Below, piece after piece: positions 53,443 through 61,519 of a DNA stretch of 64,000 nt. Numbering within the stretch: the stretch's first letter is position 1; each line of letters begins with the position of its first letter. Both the position numbers and the translations under genes were made by a program. The notes under the pieces are model-generated. The model did not search any database. It had not been told where the DNA came from and saw only the letters and a list, made by a program, of their open reading frames with translations. This DNA comes from Bacillota bacterium (GTDB lineage: Bacteria > Bacillota > Ch66 > Ch109): the NCBI GenBank assembly GCA_013178275.1, contig JABLWZ010000003.1:166299-230298 (forward strand). Reading direction: 5' to 3'.

Positions 53443-53628
53443 TTACTCGGCGCTTGGTAGGATGTTGGTTATCATCTGGGCAGCTGACCCGATAGTCTCG
53501 TTACTGTGCTTATAGAAAGCGTTCTGTGCAGCAAAGAAGAGTGCAGCTACAACACCGAGTTTAACTGTGTTAAGTATGGTCCTACCGATAGTCTCCTGGG
53601 TTTTGGGGTTGTTTAAGAAGTCAAACAT
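53443..53628 (-). CDS. Small hydrophobic protein, paralogue 1
   Basis: A 61-residue protein with excellent ribosome binding site (AAAGGAG, 8 nt to ATG). It reads GRTILNTVKLGVVAALFFAA in the middle, a single membrane-active helix. It shares the pattern of polar start, I-x-N-x-x-K-L-G-x-x-A and short tail with the product at 53.7-53.9 kb, so the two arose by duplication. It could be a phage membrane peptide or toxin-like peptide. Confidence 0.6.
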   Translation of the reverse strand: MFDFLNNPKTQETIGRTILNTVKLGVVAALFFAAQNAFYKHSNETIGSAAQMITNILPSAE

Positions 53629-53651
53629 CTGTGTTCTCCTTTCTTGTGTCA

Positions 53652-53672
53652 GGTAATAAAAAAGGCAGCTTA
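53652..53672 (-). terminator. Rho-independent terminator
   Basis: GGCAGC-ATTAA-GCTGCC followed by TTTTTTATTA on the minus strand, just after the 53.7-53.9 kb gene. Confidence 0.75.
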
Positions 53673-53689
53673 ATGCTGCCAGGTTCTGA

Positions 53690-53875
53690 TTAGCCCTTCA
53701 CCAGTTCACGGACCGTAAAGAAATCCATCTTTGCGTGTTCGATAGCGGAGAGAGCCAGGGTTCTGAACATCTGATTCGAGAAGACGGCCGCGCCAGCAAG
53801 GGCACCGAGCTTCAGAATGTTGAGTCCAGTTCGAATAGCGGCCTCTTTGATTTCAGGCTGTATAATGGTTCGCAT
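53690..53875 (-). CDS. Small hydrophobic protein, paralogue 2
   Basis: A 61-residue protein; AAGGAGGTG lies ahead of the ATG. It contains IRTGLNILKLGALAGAAVFS, matching the pattern of its neighbour paralogue. It has its own terminator, so the two genes can be expressed separately. Function unknown. Confidence 0.6.
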   Translation of the reverse strand: MRTIIQPEIKEAAIRTGLNILKLGALAGAAVFSNQMFRTLALSAIEHAKMDFFTVRELVKG

Positions 53876-53955
53876 GTTTTATCACCTCCTTACGGTACTT
53901 ATACCGTGAAAGGAGTATTCCTGTAATGTTTTAAAGGAGGATTGACCAATAAAAA

Positions 53956-54007
53956 GACCTCCTGGTACAAAGGTGTTAGCCAAAACAACCAAAAAGTACA
54001 GGAGGTC
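53956..54007 (+). promoter_or_regulatory. Hairpin hiding the transposase ribosome binding site
   Basis: GACCTCCTGGTAC (53,956-53,968) pairs with GTACAGGAGGTC (53,996-54,007) except for one bulged base. The second arm contains the AGGAGGT used for the ATG at 54,015. When folded, translation should be blocked, a common way to limit transposase synthesis, especially for transcripts entering from outside. Confidence 0.75.
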
Positions 54008-54014
54008 GAGATCA

Positions 54015-55319
54015 ATGAACAAAAGGAACAAGAAAAACAAACGAAGCAACAACCTGCTCCAGATCCGTGAGGCTCACGCCCTTATCGTGGGCGTGGACAT
54101 CGCCAAGAAAAGTCACTGGGCAAGGATACTGGACGGCAAATCAGGAATCGAAGTGGATACCGCCTTCAACTTCAAGAATAGCACAGAAGGTTTCGAGCGT
54201 CTACTGGGAAGAGCAAGCCGGACTAAAGAGCGGATCGGGGCCGAGAAGATCATTGTAGCAATGGAACCCTCAGGACACTTCTGGAAACCTCTGGCGAGTT
54301 ATTTATTAAGGGTCGGGATCACGGTGGTCTTGGTGAACCCCTATCACGTCAAGCAGCAAAAAGAGCTGGACGATAACTCGCCCACCAAGAACGACCGTAA
54401 AGATGCACTGATCATCGCCGTGCTGGCCTGGCAAGGCCGTTTCTTCGGCTGCTACCTGCCCAAGGGGATCTGGGCTGAGTTGCGTGGGTACACTCAGAGC
54501 CGCATGCAGCAAAGAGGAAAGCTGAACGCAGCCCAGAACAACCTGGTGGCTATCCTAGACGAATACTTTCCCGAATACGAAGAAGTGTTCAATGACCTTT
54601 TAGGCAAGGCATCCATGCACATTCTAGCCCAAATGCCATTCCCTGAATACATCCTGCAGAAGACCGAAGATGAACTGACCAAAGAATTGAAATCGGCAAG
54701 CAGCAACAAGGTGGGGAGGAAGAGAGCAGCCCTGCTGTTAGCCAAGGCCAGGTCATCCATCGGAGTGCAGGAAGGCTTGAGAGCGGCGCGGTTGCGTCTT
54801 GACCACTGCCTGGAGGAGATATCTTTCTGGAAAAAGCAGTTAATGCAGACGGAAGAAGCTATGGCTGACGCCTTGTTCCAAACCGGGTTAGCCGTCAGTC
54901 TTTTGAGCATTAAGGGAGTCGGCGTAGTCACGGCAGCCAGTTTTCTAGGTGAAGTTGGAGATCTTACCCGGTACGAGGACTGGCGGCAACTACGCAAGAT
55001 AGCTGGGCTGAACCTCATTGAAAACAGTTCAGGAGATCGTAAGGGGAAAACCGGGATTTCAAAGCGGGGCCGGCCAGGATTAAGAAGTATTTTATACCAG
55101 GCATCTCTTGCCTTGGTGGCTAAAAACCCTGAGTTTAAAGCACTGTACCAGCATCTGAAGACCCGCCGGGAGAACCCGCTTAAAGGTAAGCAAGCGCTGG
55201 TGGTGATAGCCTGCAAGCTGTTAAGGGTTATGTTCACCTTGGCTAAAGAAAACCGGCTGTATGACCCAAAGAAGGCGCTCGGTACCTATCGGGAACAGCA
55301 GTTAAAACATGCGGCTTAG
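54015..55319 (+). CDS. IS110-family DEDD transposase
   Basis: About 434 residues. N-terminal RuvC-like DEDD domain: VGVDIAKKSHWA (Asp), VAMEPSGHFW (Glu), NDRKDALII (Asp pair). C-terminal Tnp_20 domain with IKGVGVVTAASFLGEVGDL and ENSSGDRKGKTGISKRG, holding the catalytic serine. These enzymes are recombinases guided by a bridge RNA. The open frame extends to GTG 53,973, but ATG 54,015 with AGGAGGT 8 nt upstream is the start. All catalytic residues are present, so it may be active. Confidence 0.95.
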   Translation: MNKRNKKNKRSNNLLQIREAHALIVGVDIAKKSHWARILDGKSGIEVDTAFNFKNSTEGFERLLGRASRTKERIGAEKIIVAMEPSGHFWKPLASYLLRVGITVVLVNPYHVKQQKELDDNSPTKNDRKDALIIAVLAWQGRFFGCYLPKGIWAELRGYTQSRMQQRGKLNAAQNNLVAILDEYFPEYEEVFNDLLGKASMHILAQMPFPEYILQKTEDELTKELKSASSNKVGRKRAALLLAKARSSIGVQEGLRAARLRLDHCLEEISFWKKQLMQTEEAMADALFQTGLAVSLLSIKGVGVVTAASFLGEVGDLTRYEDWRQLRKIAGLNLIENSSGDRKGKTGISKRGRPGLRSILYQASLALVAKNPEFKALYQHLKTRRENPLKGKQALVVIACKLLRVMFTLAKENRLYDPKKALGTYREQQLKHAA

Positions 55320-55344
55320 CGGATAGCTGTCTAAAGAAAAATAT

Positions 55345-55505
55345 CTTGGGTGGGGGAAACCGAAAACCTCCGTTAGGGCATGACCCTGTAAATGAGTAAC
55401 GGTGCCCCACCCGCTCCCATTATGCTGAACGAAGGAATGTCAGGGCATAGACCCAGGGAGACGTGATAGGGTTAGCAGGGAGCGACAAGTGGGTAGACCA
55501 CCCAG
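55345..55505 (+). ncRNA. Candidate bridge RNA of the IS110/IS1111 element
   Basis: Nested stems lie directly after the transposase: GGGTGGGG (55,348) with CCCCACCC (55,405-55,412), CCGTTA/TAACGG (55,370-55,402) and AGGG/CCCT inside, then GGGT/ACCC near 55,480-55,495. IS1111-type elements carry the bridge RNA in this 3' region. The target- and donor-binding loops could not be assigned. Confidence 0.5.
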
Positions 55506-55587
55506 GATTATATTTTTTCAAAAAGGCTGATAAATGGAGTTATTTAAAGAATGGCTCCAAAATATTGAGATAGGTGGTTGGATGATG

Positions 55588-56628
55588 TTAGGTTTTTATT
55601 TCTGATCTTCTTGCTCGTGACTTCTTTTGTGCATCCCTATTGTATTCCCTTAGTTTTTCTTCCCCACCCATTCTTTGAGTCCTTCTTTTTTTACGACATA
55701 TATCCGGGCAATTATATATGTCCCTCTTATATGGACGAGTTAGAGCAAAAACCCCATTACAAGAGTCGCAGATATGAGCATAAACTCCCTTCTCAATAGC
55801 CCACATTATTTCTACCCAAGCCAAAGATTGTAGGTCATCAGAGTAATAATTGCGGGTTATATTATTCTTCCCATCTTTACTGATGACCTGGGTTTCACTA
55901 CCTACTAAACCGGTTCGATAACGAAAAACTTCTTCAAAATAATCTCTATAAAGCAATTCAAGCCATTTATCAAAATCAATATACCCTCCGGTCATCTCGT
56001 ACAGCTTCCTTTGTATATTCCCTTCAATAAAAAAGTTATTAATATATTTCTGTGAAAAAGGAGTATTATCTATCTCAATGTTTGAATTATGGCTTTTTAT
56101 TAATAATTTAAACCAAGAAGATAAAGGGTCTTCATTAGGAAGCTGAATGGTAGAAGAAAGAAAATAGTCGTTGGGTAAAAAGTACTCTCTTTTCGTACGT
56201 TTATGCGGCATGAGTATGTTGGTTATATACTCCCTCATACATATTAATTCAAGGATAGGCCAGATATTTACTTTGTCCATATGAAGTATACCGGAAAATA
56301 ATGAGTTCCATATATTCATTGTTTTGGGGATAAAGCTATTAAATCTTAACCTTGGTGGTTTTTTAATGTTATGAAACTGAGAAAAAATTTCAAGCCCAAC
56401 CAAATCCATTATAAGGCCTATATATAATTCATGAAACGTTTCATACTGTAAGGTTTCAAGGGGATTATCGAGCCTTGGAAAACAGCGGATATAAGAGCTA
56501 GTTAAACCGAAAAACGGCAATCTAATCTTATCTTTAATTAACCCTCCATAAAAATTGCACTCCAATTCTTCACCATGTTCAAAAAAGAATAACTTGAAAT
56601 TGTAAATTAGTACCAACTCCTCTGTCAA
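55588..56628 (-). CDS. Unknown protein with C-terminal CGNR-like zinc motif
   Basis: A 346-residue protein, largely without recognisable domains, ending with CDSCNGVFALTRPYKRD and CPDICRKKRRTQR, a Cys4-type zinc motif resembling the CGNR/DUF6076-like C-terminus that binds DNA. The C-terminal 25 residues are highly basic. TTG 56,628 is the nearest start, though no well-spaced ribosome binding site is seen. AT-rich compared with its neighbours. A regulatory role is a guess. Confidence 0.6.
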   Translation of the reverse strand: MTEELVLIYNFKLFFFEHGEELECNFYGGLIKDKIRLPFFGLTSSYIRCFPRLDNPLETLQYETFHELYIGLIMDLVGLEIFSQFHNIKKPPRLRFNSFIPKTMNIWNSLFSGILHMDKVNIWPILELICMREYITNILMPHKRTKREYFLPNDYFLSSTIQLPNEDPLSSWFKLLIKSHNSNIEIDNTPFSQKYINNFFIEGNIQRKLYEMTGGYIDFDKWLELLYRDYFEEVFRYRTGLVGSETQVISKDGKNNITRNYYSDDLQSLAWVEIMWAIEKGVYAHICDSCNGVFALTRPYKRDIYNCPDICRKKRRTQRMGGEEKLREYNRDAQKKSRARRSEIKT

Positions 56629-56810
56629 ATTCGATTATGTTATTTTTAACTTTTTTTGGTTCCCCTTTGAATACCTGTAAATTAGTATTTCCACGATGTC
56701 AAATCAGGTATGCGGTTCGCCTTTTTTCCGTAGAATCCTTACCATTAAAGGAAATATCAACTTGGTGACGAGCATAGTAGTTAAATTCATTACCTACGAA
56801 AGGAGTATTT

Positions 56811-57497
56811 ATGCCCAATGACACAAAAAGACGAGCAAAACCACAACTCCCGACAAAAAAAAACAGGAAGAGGGCAGCGGGGGAATGGGAAAAACCGCGT
56901 CGAGAGTTTATGGCCGCATTATTATTGGTCATCCCCTACCTAATTAGCAACCCTACGGCTTCCGCGTCCAAGTTAGCTGAACTCGTTTGGGGAGTCCGTT
57001 CCGAAGCAGGGGAGAGGAGAGTATTAAGAATAATAAAAAGGCTAGCAGAAAAACCAGACCTTGCCGGTGAACTTGCCGATCAGGTTAAAAAGGCAGTCGA
57101 GATAAGAGAAAAAACAATGGCCCAGTCGAGATTAAAAAGAGCCGAATTAGAACAACACCAATTCAAATATGAAATTTCGCGGAGAATAAAAAAAGAATAT
57201 GAAAAAGGCCAAAAGAGATACGTTAAAGCAAGATTGGTTCTAGCGGTAATGATAGGTATGGTAAATATTCAAAAGCATGAGAAGGTTAAATATAATCTAG
57301 CCAAGGATTGCAAAAGAATTATGTCTTGTGATCTTAAGCTTGGATTATCAACATGTTATTATCGTGCTGAGGAAGAGGTCCTAACTCTGGACCTTGAAGA
57401 ATACTTGATTGAGCAAAGACAATTAATAATGATTTGGGCAATGGTCTGCATTGCACAGTATGAGTGGGAAGCGATGTTCGGATGGATTCGCCAGTAA
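56811..57497 (+). CDS. Unknown basic helical protein of the replication module
   Basis: A 228-residue protein with a Lys/Arg-rich start, a helix-turn-helix-like stretch (NPTASASKLAELVWGV, RRVLRIIKRLAEK near 45-80) and a long charged helix around 100-140. AAAGGAG precedes the ATG by 5 nt. It is followed by the repeat-rich region before the primase, so it might be a replication initiator or regulator binding there; this is inference only. Confidence 0.5.
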   Translation: MPNDTKRRAKPQLPTKKNRKRAAGEWEKPRREFMAALLLVIPYLISNPTASASKLAELVWGVRSEAGERRVLRIIKRLAEKPDLAGELADQVKKAVEIREKTMAQSRLKRAELEQHQFKYEISRRIKKEYEKGQKRYVKARLVLAVMIGMVNIQKHEKVKYNLAKDCKRIMSCDLKLGLSTCYYRAEEEVLTLDLEEYLIEQRQLIMIWAMVCIAQYEWEAMFGWIRQ

Positions 57498-57613
57498 AAT
57501 AACAAAAATTATTTAACAGGTTTAGGGTGCGTACAGCACCTTATATTTTTTTGAAAGGGGGTGGTTCATAAAGTAGCGTAGGCTGCACCTGATCTTTGAC
57601 ATCTGAATAGTAA

Positions 57614-57716
57614 GCGATTAAAAAACGGGACAGGCGTGGACAGGTTTAAAATGAACCTGTCCATTGATTTAATCGCTATATGTGATCAAATCCGGGCTGG
57701 ACATGCTGGACAGGCA
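57614..57716. repeat. Nested palindrome and TGGACAGG repeats upstream of the primase gene
   Basis: TGGACAGGTT (57,637) and AACCTGTCCA (57,654) form a 10-bp palindrome with a 7-nt spacer. It lies inside a second pair, GCGATTAA (57,614) and TTAATCGC (57,669). GGCTGGACATGCTGGACAGG follows at about 57,696. The same 21-bp motif appears inverted at 60,983, beyond the primase gene. This looks like an origin or a regulator-binding array. Confidence 0.65.
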
Positions 57717-57768
57717 TTTAGAGGGAAATGGTAAAAATACTGGCCCCTTATACTAAGGAGGTCATGGA

Positions 57769-60564
57769 ATGCAAAGTGGTTTAAAGCAGTTGTTAAATGA
57801 TGTGAGGGTCGAGGAGATAATTCGGAAGTACTGTGGTGAAAAGGTAGATGTCGATGATCAGGGTGCATGGCTGGTTTTAGACCCGTGCCCCCGGTGTGGT
57901 CATAGGGGTTGTGCGAAGATCAACACCTCTGATAATACGCTGGTATGCTGGAGTGATTGTAAAGCTTTCTATCTTACACCGGTTAAAGTGGTTCAGTGGC
58001 TTTTCAATGAAAGCGAACAGGTAGCGATGCTGAAACTGGCGGAGGATTTCGATATCACCCTACCAGATGATTGGGAGCGGCAGTATCAGGAATACCAGAA
58101 AGAAAAGCGCCAGCAGATAATTCTATCGCGGTTTGCTGAGTTATGTCACGAGCAGCTCGGAGAGGAAGGCCGACGGTATTGGCGGGAACAGCGGGGATTT
58201 ACCGATGAACTGATAGATCGGTTTAAGATCGGTATATGCCGAGGGAACAGTGATACCTATCAGGTGCTGTTAAAAGAGGGGTTTGGAGAGGAGGAACTAC
58301 GTGAGAGCAGGCTCTTCCAATATGACGGAACAGAAGCCTTTTGTTTTAGGTTGAAGCCTACCAATCAGGTATTTCCTTACTACACTATACCTAATCAATA
58401 CCGGAATAAAGTGGTTGATATTCATTCCCGTTGTATCGGGAACAGCGACAAGGAGCACTTAATCCCAAAATACCGTAATCGGTACGGAGCAATAGACCAT
58501 GCTTTTAACCCTGGGGCCTTGGATAACGATGTAGTTATACTCTGTGAAGGGATAACTGATACCCTGAGCCTCATACAGATGGGTTTTGAGAATACCGCTG
58601 GAACATTTGGCGTCAGTGTGATCAAGGAAGAGTGGATCGATCGGCTCAAGAAAAAGAGGGCCGTATACATCCTTTTCGATACTGATGCCCCTGGAAGAAA
58701 AAGCACCTACGAGTTAGCTAGACAGATAGGTGAGACTGCAAAGATAGTCATCCTTACCGAGGTCAAGGACACTAACGAACTCTTGGTTAAACACGGAATC
58801 GAGGCTGCTAAGGGAATAGTGGGGGAACTGATTAAGTCCGCTAAGACCGCTCTCCAGATCGATATCGAGTCCTTGCCCAAAGAGTTTGAACAGGTGGAGG
58901 ATGAGGCCATCAAGGAGATTGCCTTCCAGATTCTTGACTTCATCCCTACTCGGCAGGAACACTATAAAGACCTCCTCGGTAAGCACTACGGCAAGCCTAA
59001 ATCCTGGGTCGATGAGCTGTTGAAGTACTACAAGGAACAGAAACGGGAATCAAGGAAGCAGGGGGAGTCCGCGGAAGTTAAGATCGTTTTAAATGATGAC
59101 CCCAAATATATAAGAATAGGACAAAGCTTTGCAGGGGGGAAAGTGCAGTATGCCCAGGAGTTTGAAGGTATCAAAGGTTCCGGGGACTTCGAATACAGCG
59201 TTTCGGTAATCGGGATAGTAACCAGCGACCGGGCGATCCTTAAACGGCCCAGCCCAATTACCAAAGATGAAGATGAGCTGGTTAAATGGGAGATAGAAGG
59301 TCAGGAGTATACACTTAGGAGACCTTTAAAGGCGGCCACCAAACGGTGGTCAAAGACGAAGGGCGAATTCTCCATCAGAGCCTTCACCGAGGGAAAGGAA
59401 TTAAAAGTATCACCGGTCGAGCTCTACAAACGGATCGAAAGAGTATTCAAATCTCACTACTACACAACCGAGATGTACGATTATGTAATCTTGGGGTTAT
59501 TTACCATGTTTACCTACATTTACGAGTTGTGGGATGTTGTGCCTTACCTATACGTAAATGGTCCCCCCGACTCCGGTAAAACAACCATATGTACCATCCT
59601 GGAGAACCTCGCTTTCAATGGAGACCTGGTAAGTAACATCTCAACCGCTTCTCTCTTTAGAGAGGCGGAGCAAAAACAGCCCACTCTTATACTGGATGAG
59701 CAGGAGCAAATTTCCAATCGAAAATCAAACGAGGATAAAGGGGATTATATCAGTATCATCAAGAGCGCCTACAAGAGAACCGGAACAATTAAACGCCAAT
59801 CTACCAGCGATCCTTCCAAAACCGAAGAGTTCCAGGTCTTCTCTCCTCTGGTTATTGCAAACGTGTTTGGTATTGAGAGTATCCTTAAAACCCGGACGAT
59901 TCAGATATCTACCCGCCCAGCTCCAAGAGAGGCGACTGATAGAATCATTCCTTTGAGAACCAGCGATCCAGAAATTGATGAAATGATGGAGATGCTGAGG
60001 AGTCAGTTATACTACTGGGTGATGCAGGAACATACTACTCTCAGGATCTTACCGAATTTTAAAATGGATAATGAGGCCATTAACCGAGCCGCTGAGTTGT
60101 TCCAACCGCTCTACGCCTTAGCTACCTACCTGGAAAAGCTGGATGAAGCACAAGAACTCAATCTACTAGAGCTTTTGGATGAAGGATTACCCAGTAAGTT
60201 ATTTAAAAGAGAATCGTTTAAAGAACGGGATCTTGGAGAGATGTTAAGAGAAGCCTGTGTGTTGGCATTGGAGGAACAGGGTATTACTAAAAGCGGGAAG
60301 GGTGCCTGGATACCGGTGTACCGTTTACTGGATTTACTTGTTGAGATTAATGGTATCCATACGAATGCTATGACCCCCCAGTGGATAGGTGAATACTTGG
60401 CGGGTAACGGCTTAATCACTGGAAGAAATGATAGGAGGAGGATAAAAATAAAGATTACCCTTCGAGATAAAAAAACTGGCACCGATAAAGACTCTGATAT
60501 TGAAAAGGAAGTTAAGGCAACTCATTATTTCTTACGGTATGACCTGATAAAGGGGAATAAGTGA
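57769..60564 (+). CDS. Phage/plasmid primase-helicase (CHC2 zinc finger, TOPRIM, P-loop ATPase)
   Basis: A 931-residue protein. A primase-type zinc finger with CPRCGHRGC (near 41-49) and CWSDC (near 60-65) comes first, then a TOPRIM core (LCEGITDTLS near 257, ILFDTDAPGR near 302-311), and a helicase-like ATPase with PPDSGKTT near 600 and Walker B LILDEQEQI near 640. It should make primers and unwind DNA at an element's own origin. AAGGAGG precedes the ATG. The next gene overlaps its stop by one base. The surrounding TGGACAGG repeats strengthen a replication role. Confidence 0.85.
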   Translation: MQSGLKQLLNDVRVEEIIRKYCGEKVDVDDQGAWLVLDPCPRCGHRGCAKINTSDNTLVCWSDCKAFYLTPVKVVQWLFNESEQVAMLKLAEDFDITLPDDWERQYQEYQKEKRQQIILSRFAELCHEQLGEEGRRYWREQRGFTDELIDRFKIGICRGNSDTYQVLLKEGFGEEELRESRLFQYDGTEAFCFRLKPTNQVFPYYTIPNQYRNKVVDIHSRCIGNSDKEHLIPKYRNRYGAIDHAFNPGALDNDVVILCEGITDTLSLIQMGFENTAGTFGVSVIKEEWIDRLKKKRAVYILFDTDAPGRKSTYELARQIGETAKIVILTEVKDTNELLVKHGIEAAKGIVGELIKSAKTALQIDIESLPKEFEQVEDEAIKEIAFQILDFIPTRQEHYKDLLGKHYGKPKSWVDELLKYYKEQKRESRKQGESAEVKIVLNDDPKYIRIGQSFAGGKVQYAQEFEGIKGSGDFEYSVSVIGIVTSDRAILKRPSPITKDEDELVKWEIEGQEYTLRRPLKAATKRWSKTKGEFSIRAFTEGKELKVSPVELYKRIERVFKSHYYTTEMYDYVILGLFTMFTYIYELWDVVPYLYVNGPPDSGKTTICTILENLAFNGDLVSNISTASLFREAEQKQPTLILDEQEQISNRKSNEDKGDYISIIKSAYKRTGTIKRQSTSDPSKTEEFQVFSPLVIANVFGIESILKTRTIQISTRPAPREATDRIIPLRTSDPEIDEMMEMLRSQLYYWVMQEHTTLRILPNFKMDNEAINRAAELFQPLYALATYLEKLDEAQELNLLELLDEGLPSKLFKRESFKERDLGEMLREACVLALEEQGITKSGKGAWIPVYRLLDLLVEINGIHTNAMTPQWIGEYLAGNGLITGRNDRRRIKIKITLRDKKTGTDKDSDIEKEVKATHYFLRYDLIKGNK

Positions 60565-60941
60565 TGAAACTGGAGGATCTTAATTCCCACTACCAGCAGC
60601 GGAAACGGAAACCCTTGGAGGAGGTTATTTCTGAACCGGAAGAAGATATTCAACCTCAAGAGGCTCAATCGATAGATACCAGTCGTTTCGATGTTGATCA
60701 ATTAATCAAGGAGATAAGGATGGAATATTACGCCAAGGTATATCCAATGCTTGAACAAGGTGAATCATTAAAGAGCATTAAGCTGCCGGTGTTACAGAAA
60801 GCTTTAGAAAATATCCAATCTTTTAAACAAGTTTCTGAGAAACAAGAGCTAGAGAAAGTGTACTTAGAGTTCAGGATAAAGCATTTAATCTATGAAATGA
60901 CCCACGTCGAAAAGCCTACTGTTTCTTTTGAGGATTTTTAA
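60564..60941 (+). CDS. Small acidic helical protein next to the primase
   Basis: A 125-residue protein, rich in Glu and Gln, with no recognised domain (EEVISEPEEDIQPQEAQSID; C-terminal helix EKVYLEFRIKHLIYEMTHVE). Start ATG overlaps the primase stop (TGATG), with AAAGGGGA upstream, so its translation is coupled. It could be a loader or adaptor for the primase-helicase; this is inference. Confidence 0.6.
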   Translation: MKLEDLNSHYQQRKRKPLEEVISEPEEDIQPQEAQSIDTSRFDVDQLIKEIRMEYYAKVYPMLEQGESLKSIKLPVLQKALENIQSFKQVSEKQELEKVYLEFRIKHLIYEMTHVEKPTVSFEDF

Positions 60942-60978
60942 ACCAATTAGGGGTATGTATTTTATCCTTTCTCCCGAT

Positions 60979-61071
60979 TTTGCCTGTCCAGCATGTCCAG
61001 CCTGGATTTGGTCGTACTCTAAGCACATTATTAAAGACGGACCTATTTTTTGGCTGTCCCAGCCTGTCCAA
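60979..61071. repeat. Inverted copies of the TGGACAGG repeat downstream of the primase operon
   Basis: GCCTGTCCAGCATGTCCAGC (from about 60,983) is the reverse complement of the motif at 57,696, with only edge differences. CTGTCCCAGCCTGTCCAAAG near 61,054 adds two further half-sites. It lies just before the next gene's ribosome binding site. Confidence 0.7.
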
Positions 61072-61093
61072 AGTTATTTTGAGGAGGATTAGT

Positions 61094-61519
61094 ATGTTAA
61101 CGGAAAAAATATTTTTCGGTTATATCAAAGCACCCTCGGGTCACATTTCTCTAGTCGACCCAAAGCTCCTTGATACGTTCACTTTCAACGAGGAACACAT
61201 GCTAGTAAAGGAGGACGGTGAGATTAAAGGTATCTATGTGGGCTCCGTCGATCAGAATGAAAACAGCCCAGGCATGACTATCTTTGTGGGTCCATCTAAT
61301 ATGAACTACGAGGTTTGGGGGTATCTAACACGAATCAATGAACTATTTGCCGTGGTCTCCAAAATCGAAATCAAGCTTTTTTCGCCAGCCCAGTGCCGGA
61401 AATTTGCCAAGGTGCTTGAGGAACATAAGTTTGGCAATCGTCATTCCTTAGAGAATAATGAGTTTGAGAACGTGGCAACCGACCTTAACGAACAAGGAGG
61501 AAGTCTCGATGGAAAGTAA
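61094..61519 (+). CDS. Unknown protein before the second ATPase
   Basis: A 141-residue protein (EKIFFGYIKAPSGHISLVDP, GIYVGSVDQNENSPGMTIFV) that seems to be a compact mixed alpha/beta domain. ATG 61,094 has GGAGGATTAGT upstream, and the longer frame would run through the repeat region. It overlaps the ATPase gene by 11 bp, so the two are co-translated. No family recognised. Confidence 0.65.
   Translation: MLTEKIFFGYIKAPSGHISLVDPKLLDTFTFNEEHMLVKEDGEIKGIYVGSVDQNENSPGMTIFVGPSNMNYEVWGYLTRINELFAVVSKIEIKLFSPAQCRKFAKVLEEHKFGNRHSLENNEFENVATDLNEQGGSLDGK

Larger units (their letters stand above)
53940..55510 (+). mobile_element. IS110/IS1111-family insertion sequence
   Basis: The unit consists of a single DEDD transposase gene with about 75 bp before and about 190 bp of structured non-coding DNA after it. 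IS110-family elements lack inverted terminal repeats, so ends cannot be fixed from sequence alone. The longer 3' non-coding part fits the IS1111 subgroup. It lies between phage-like genes and has probably split that module. Confidence 0.75.
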
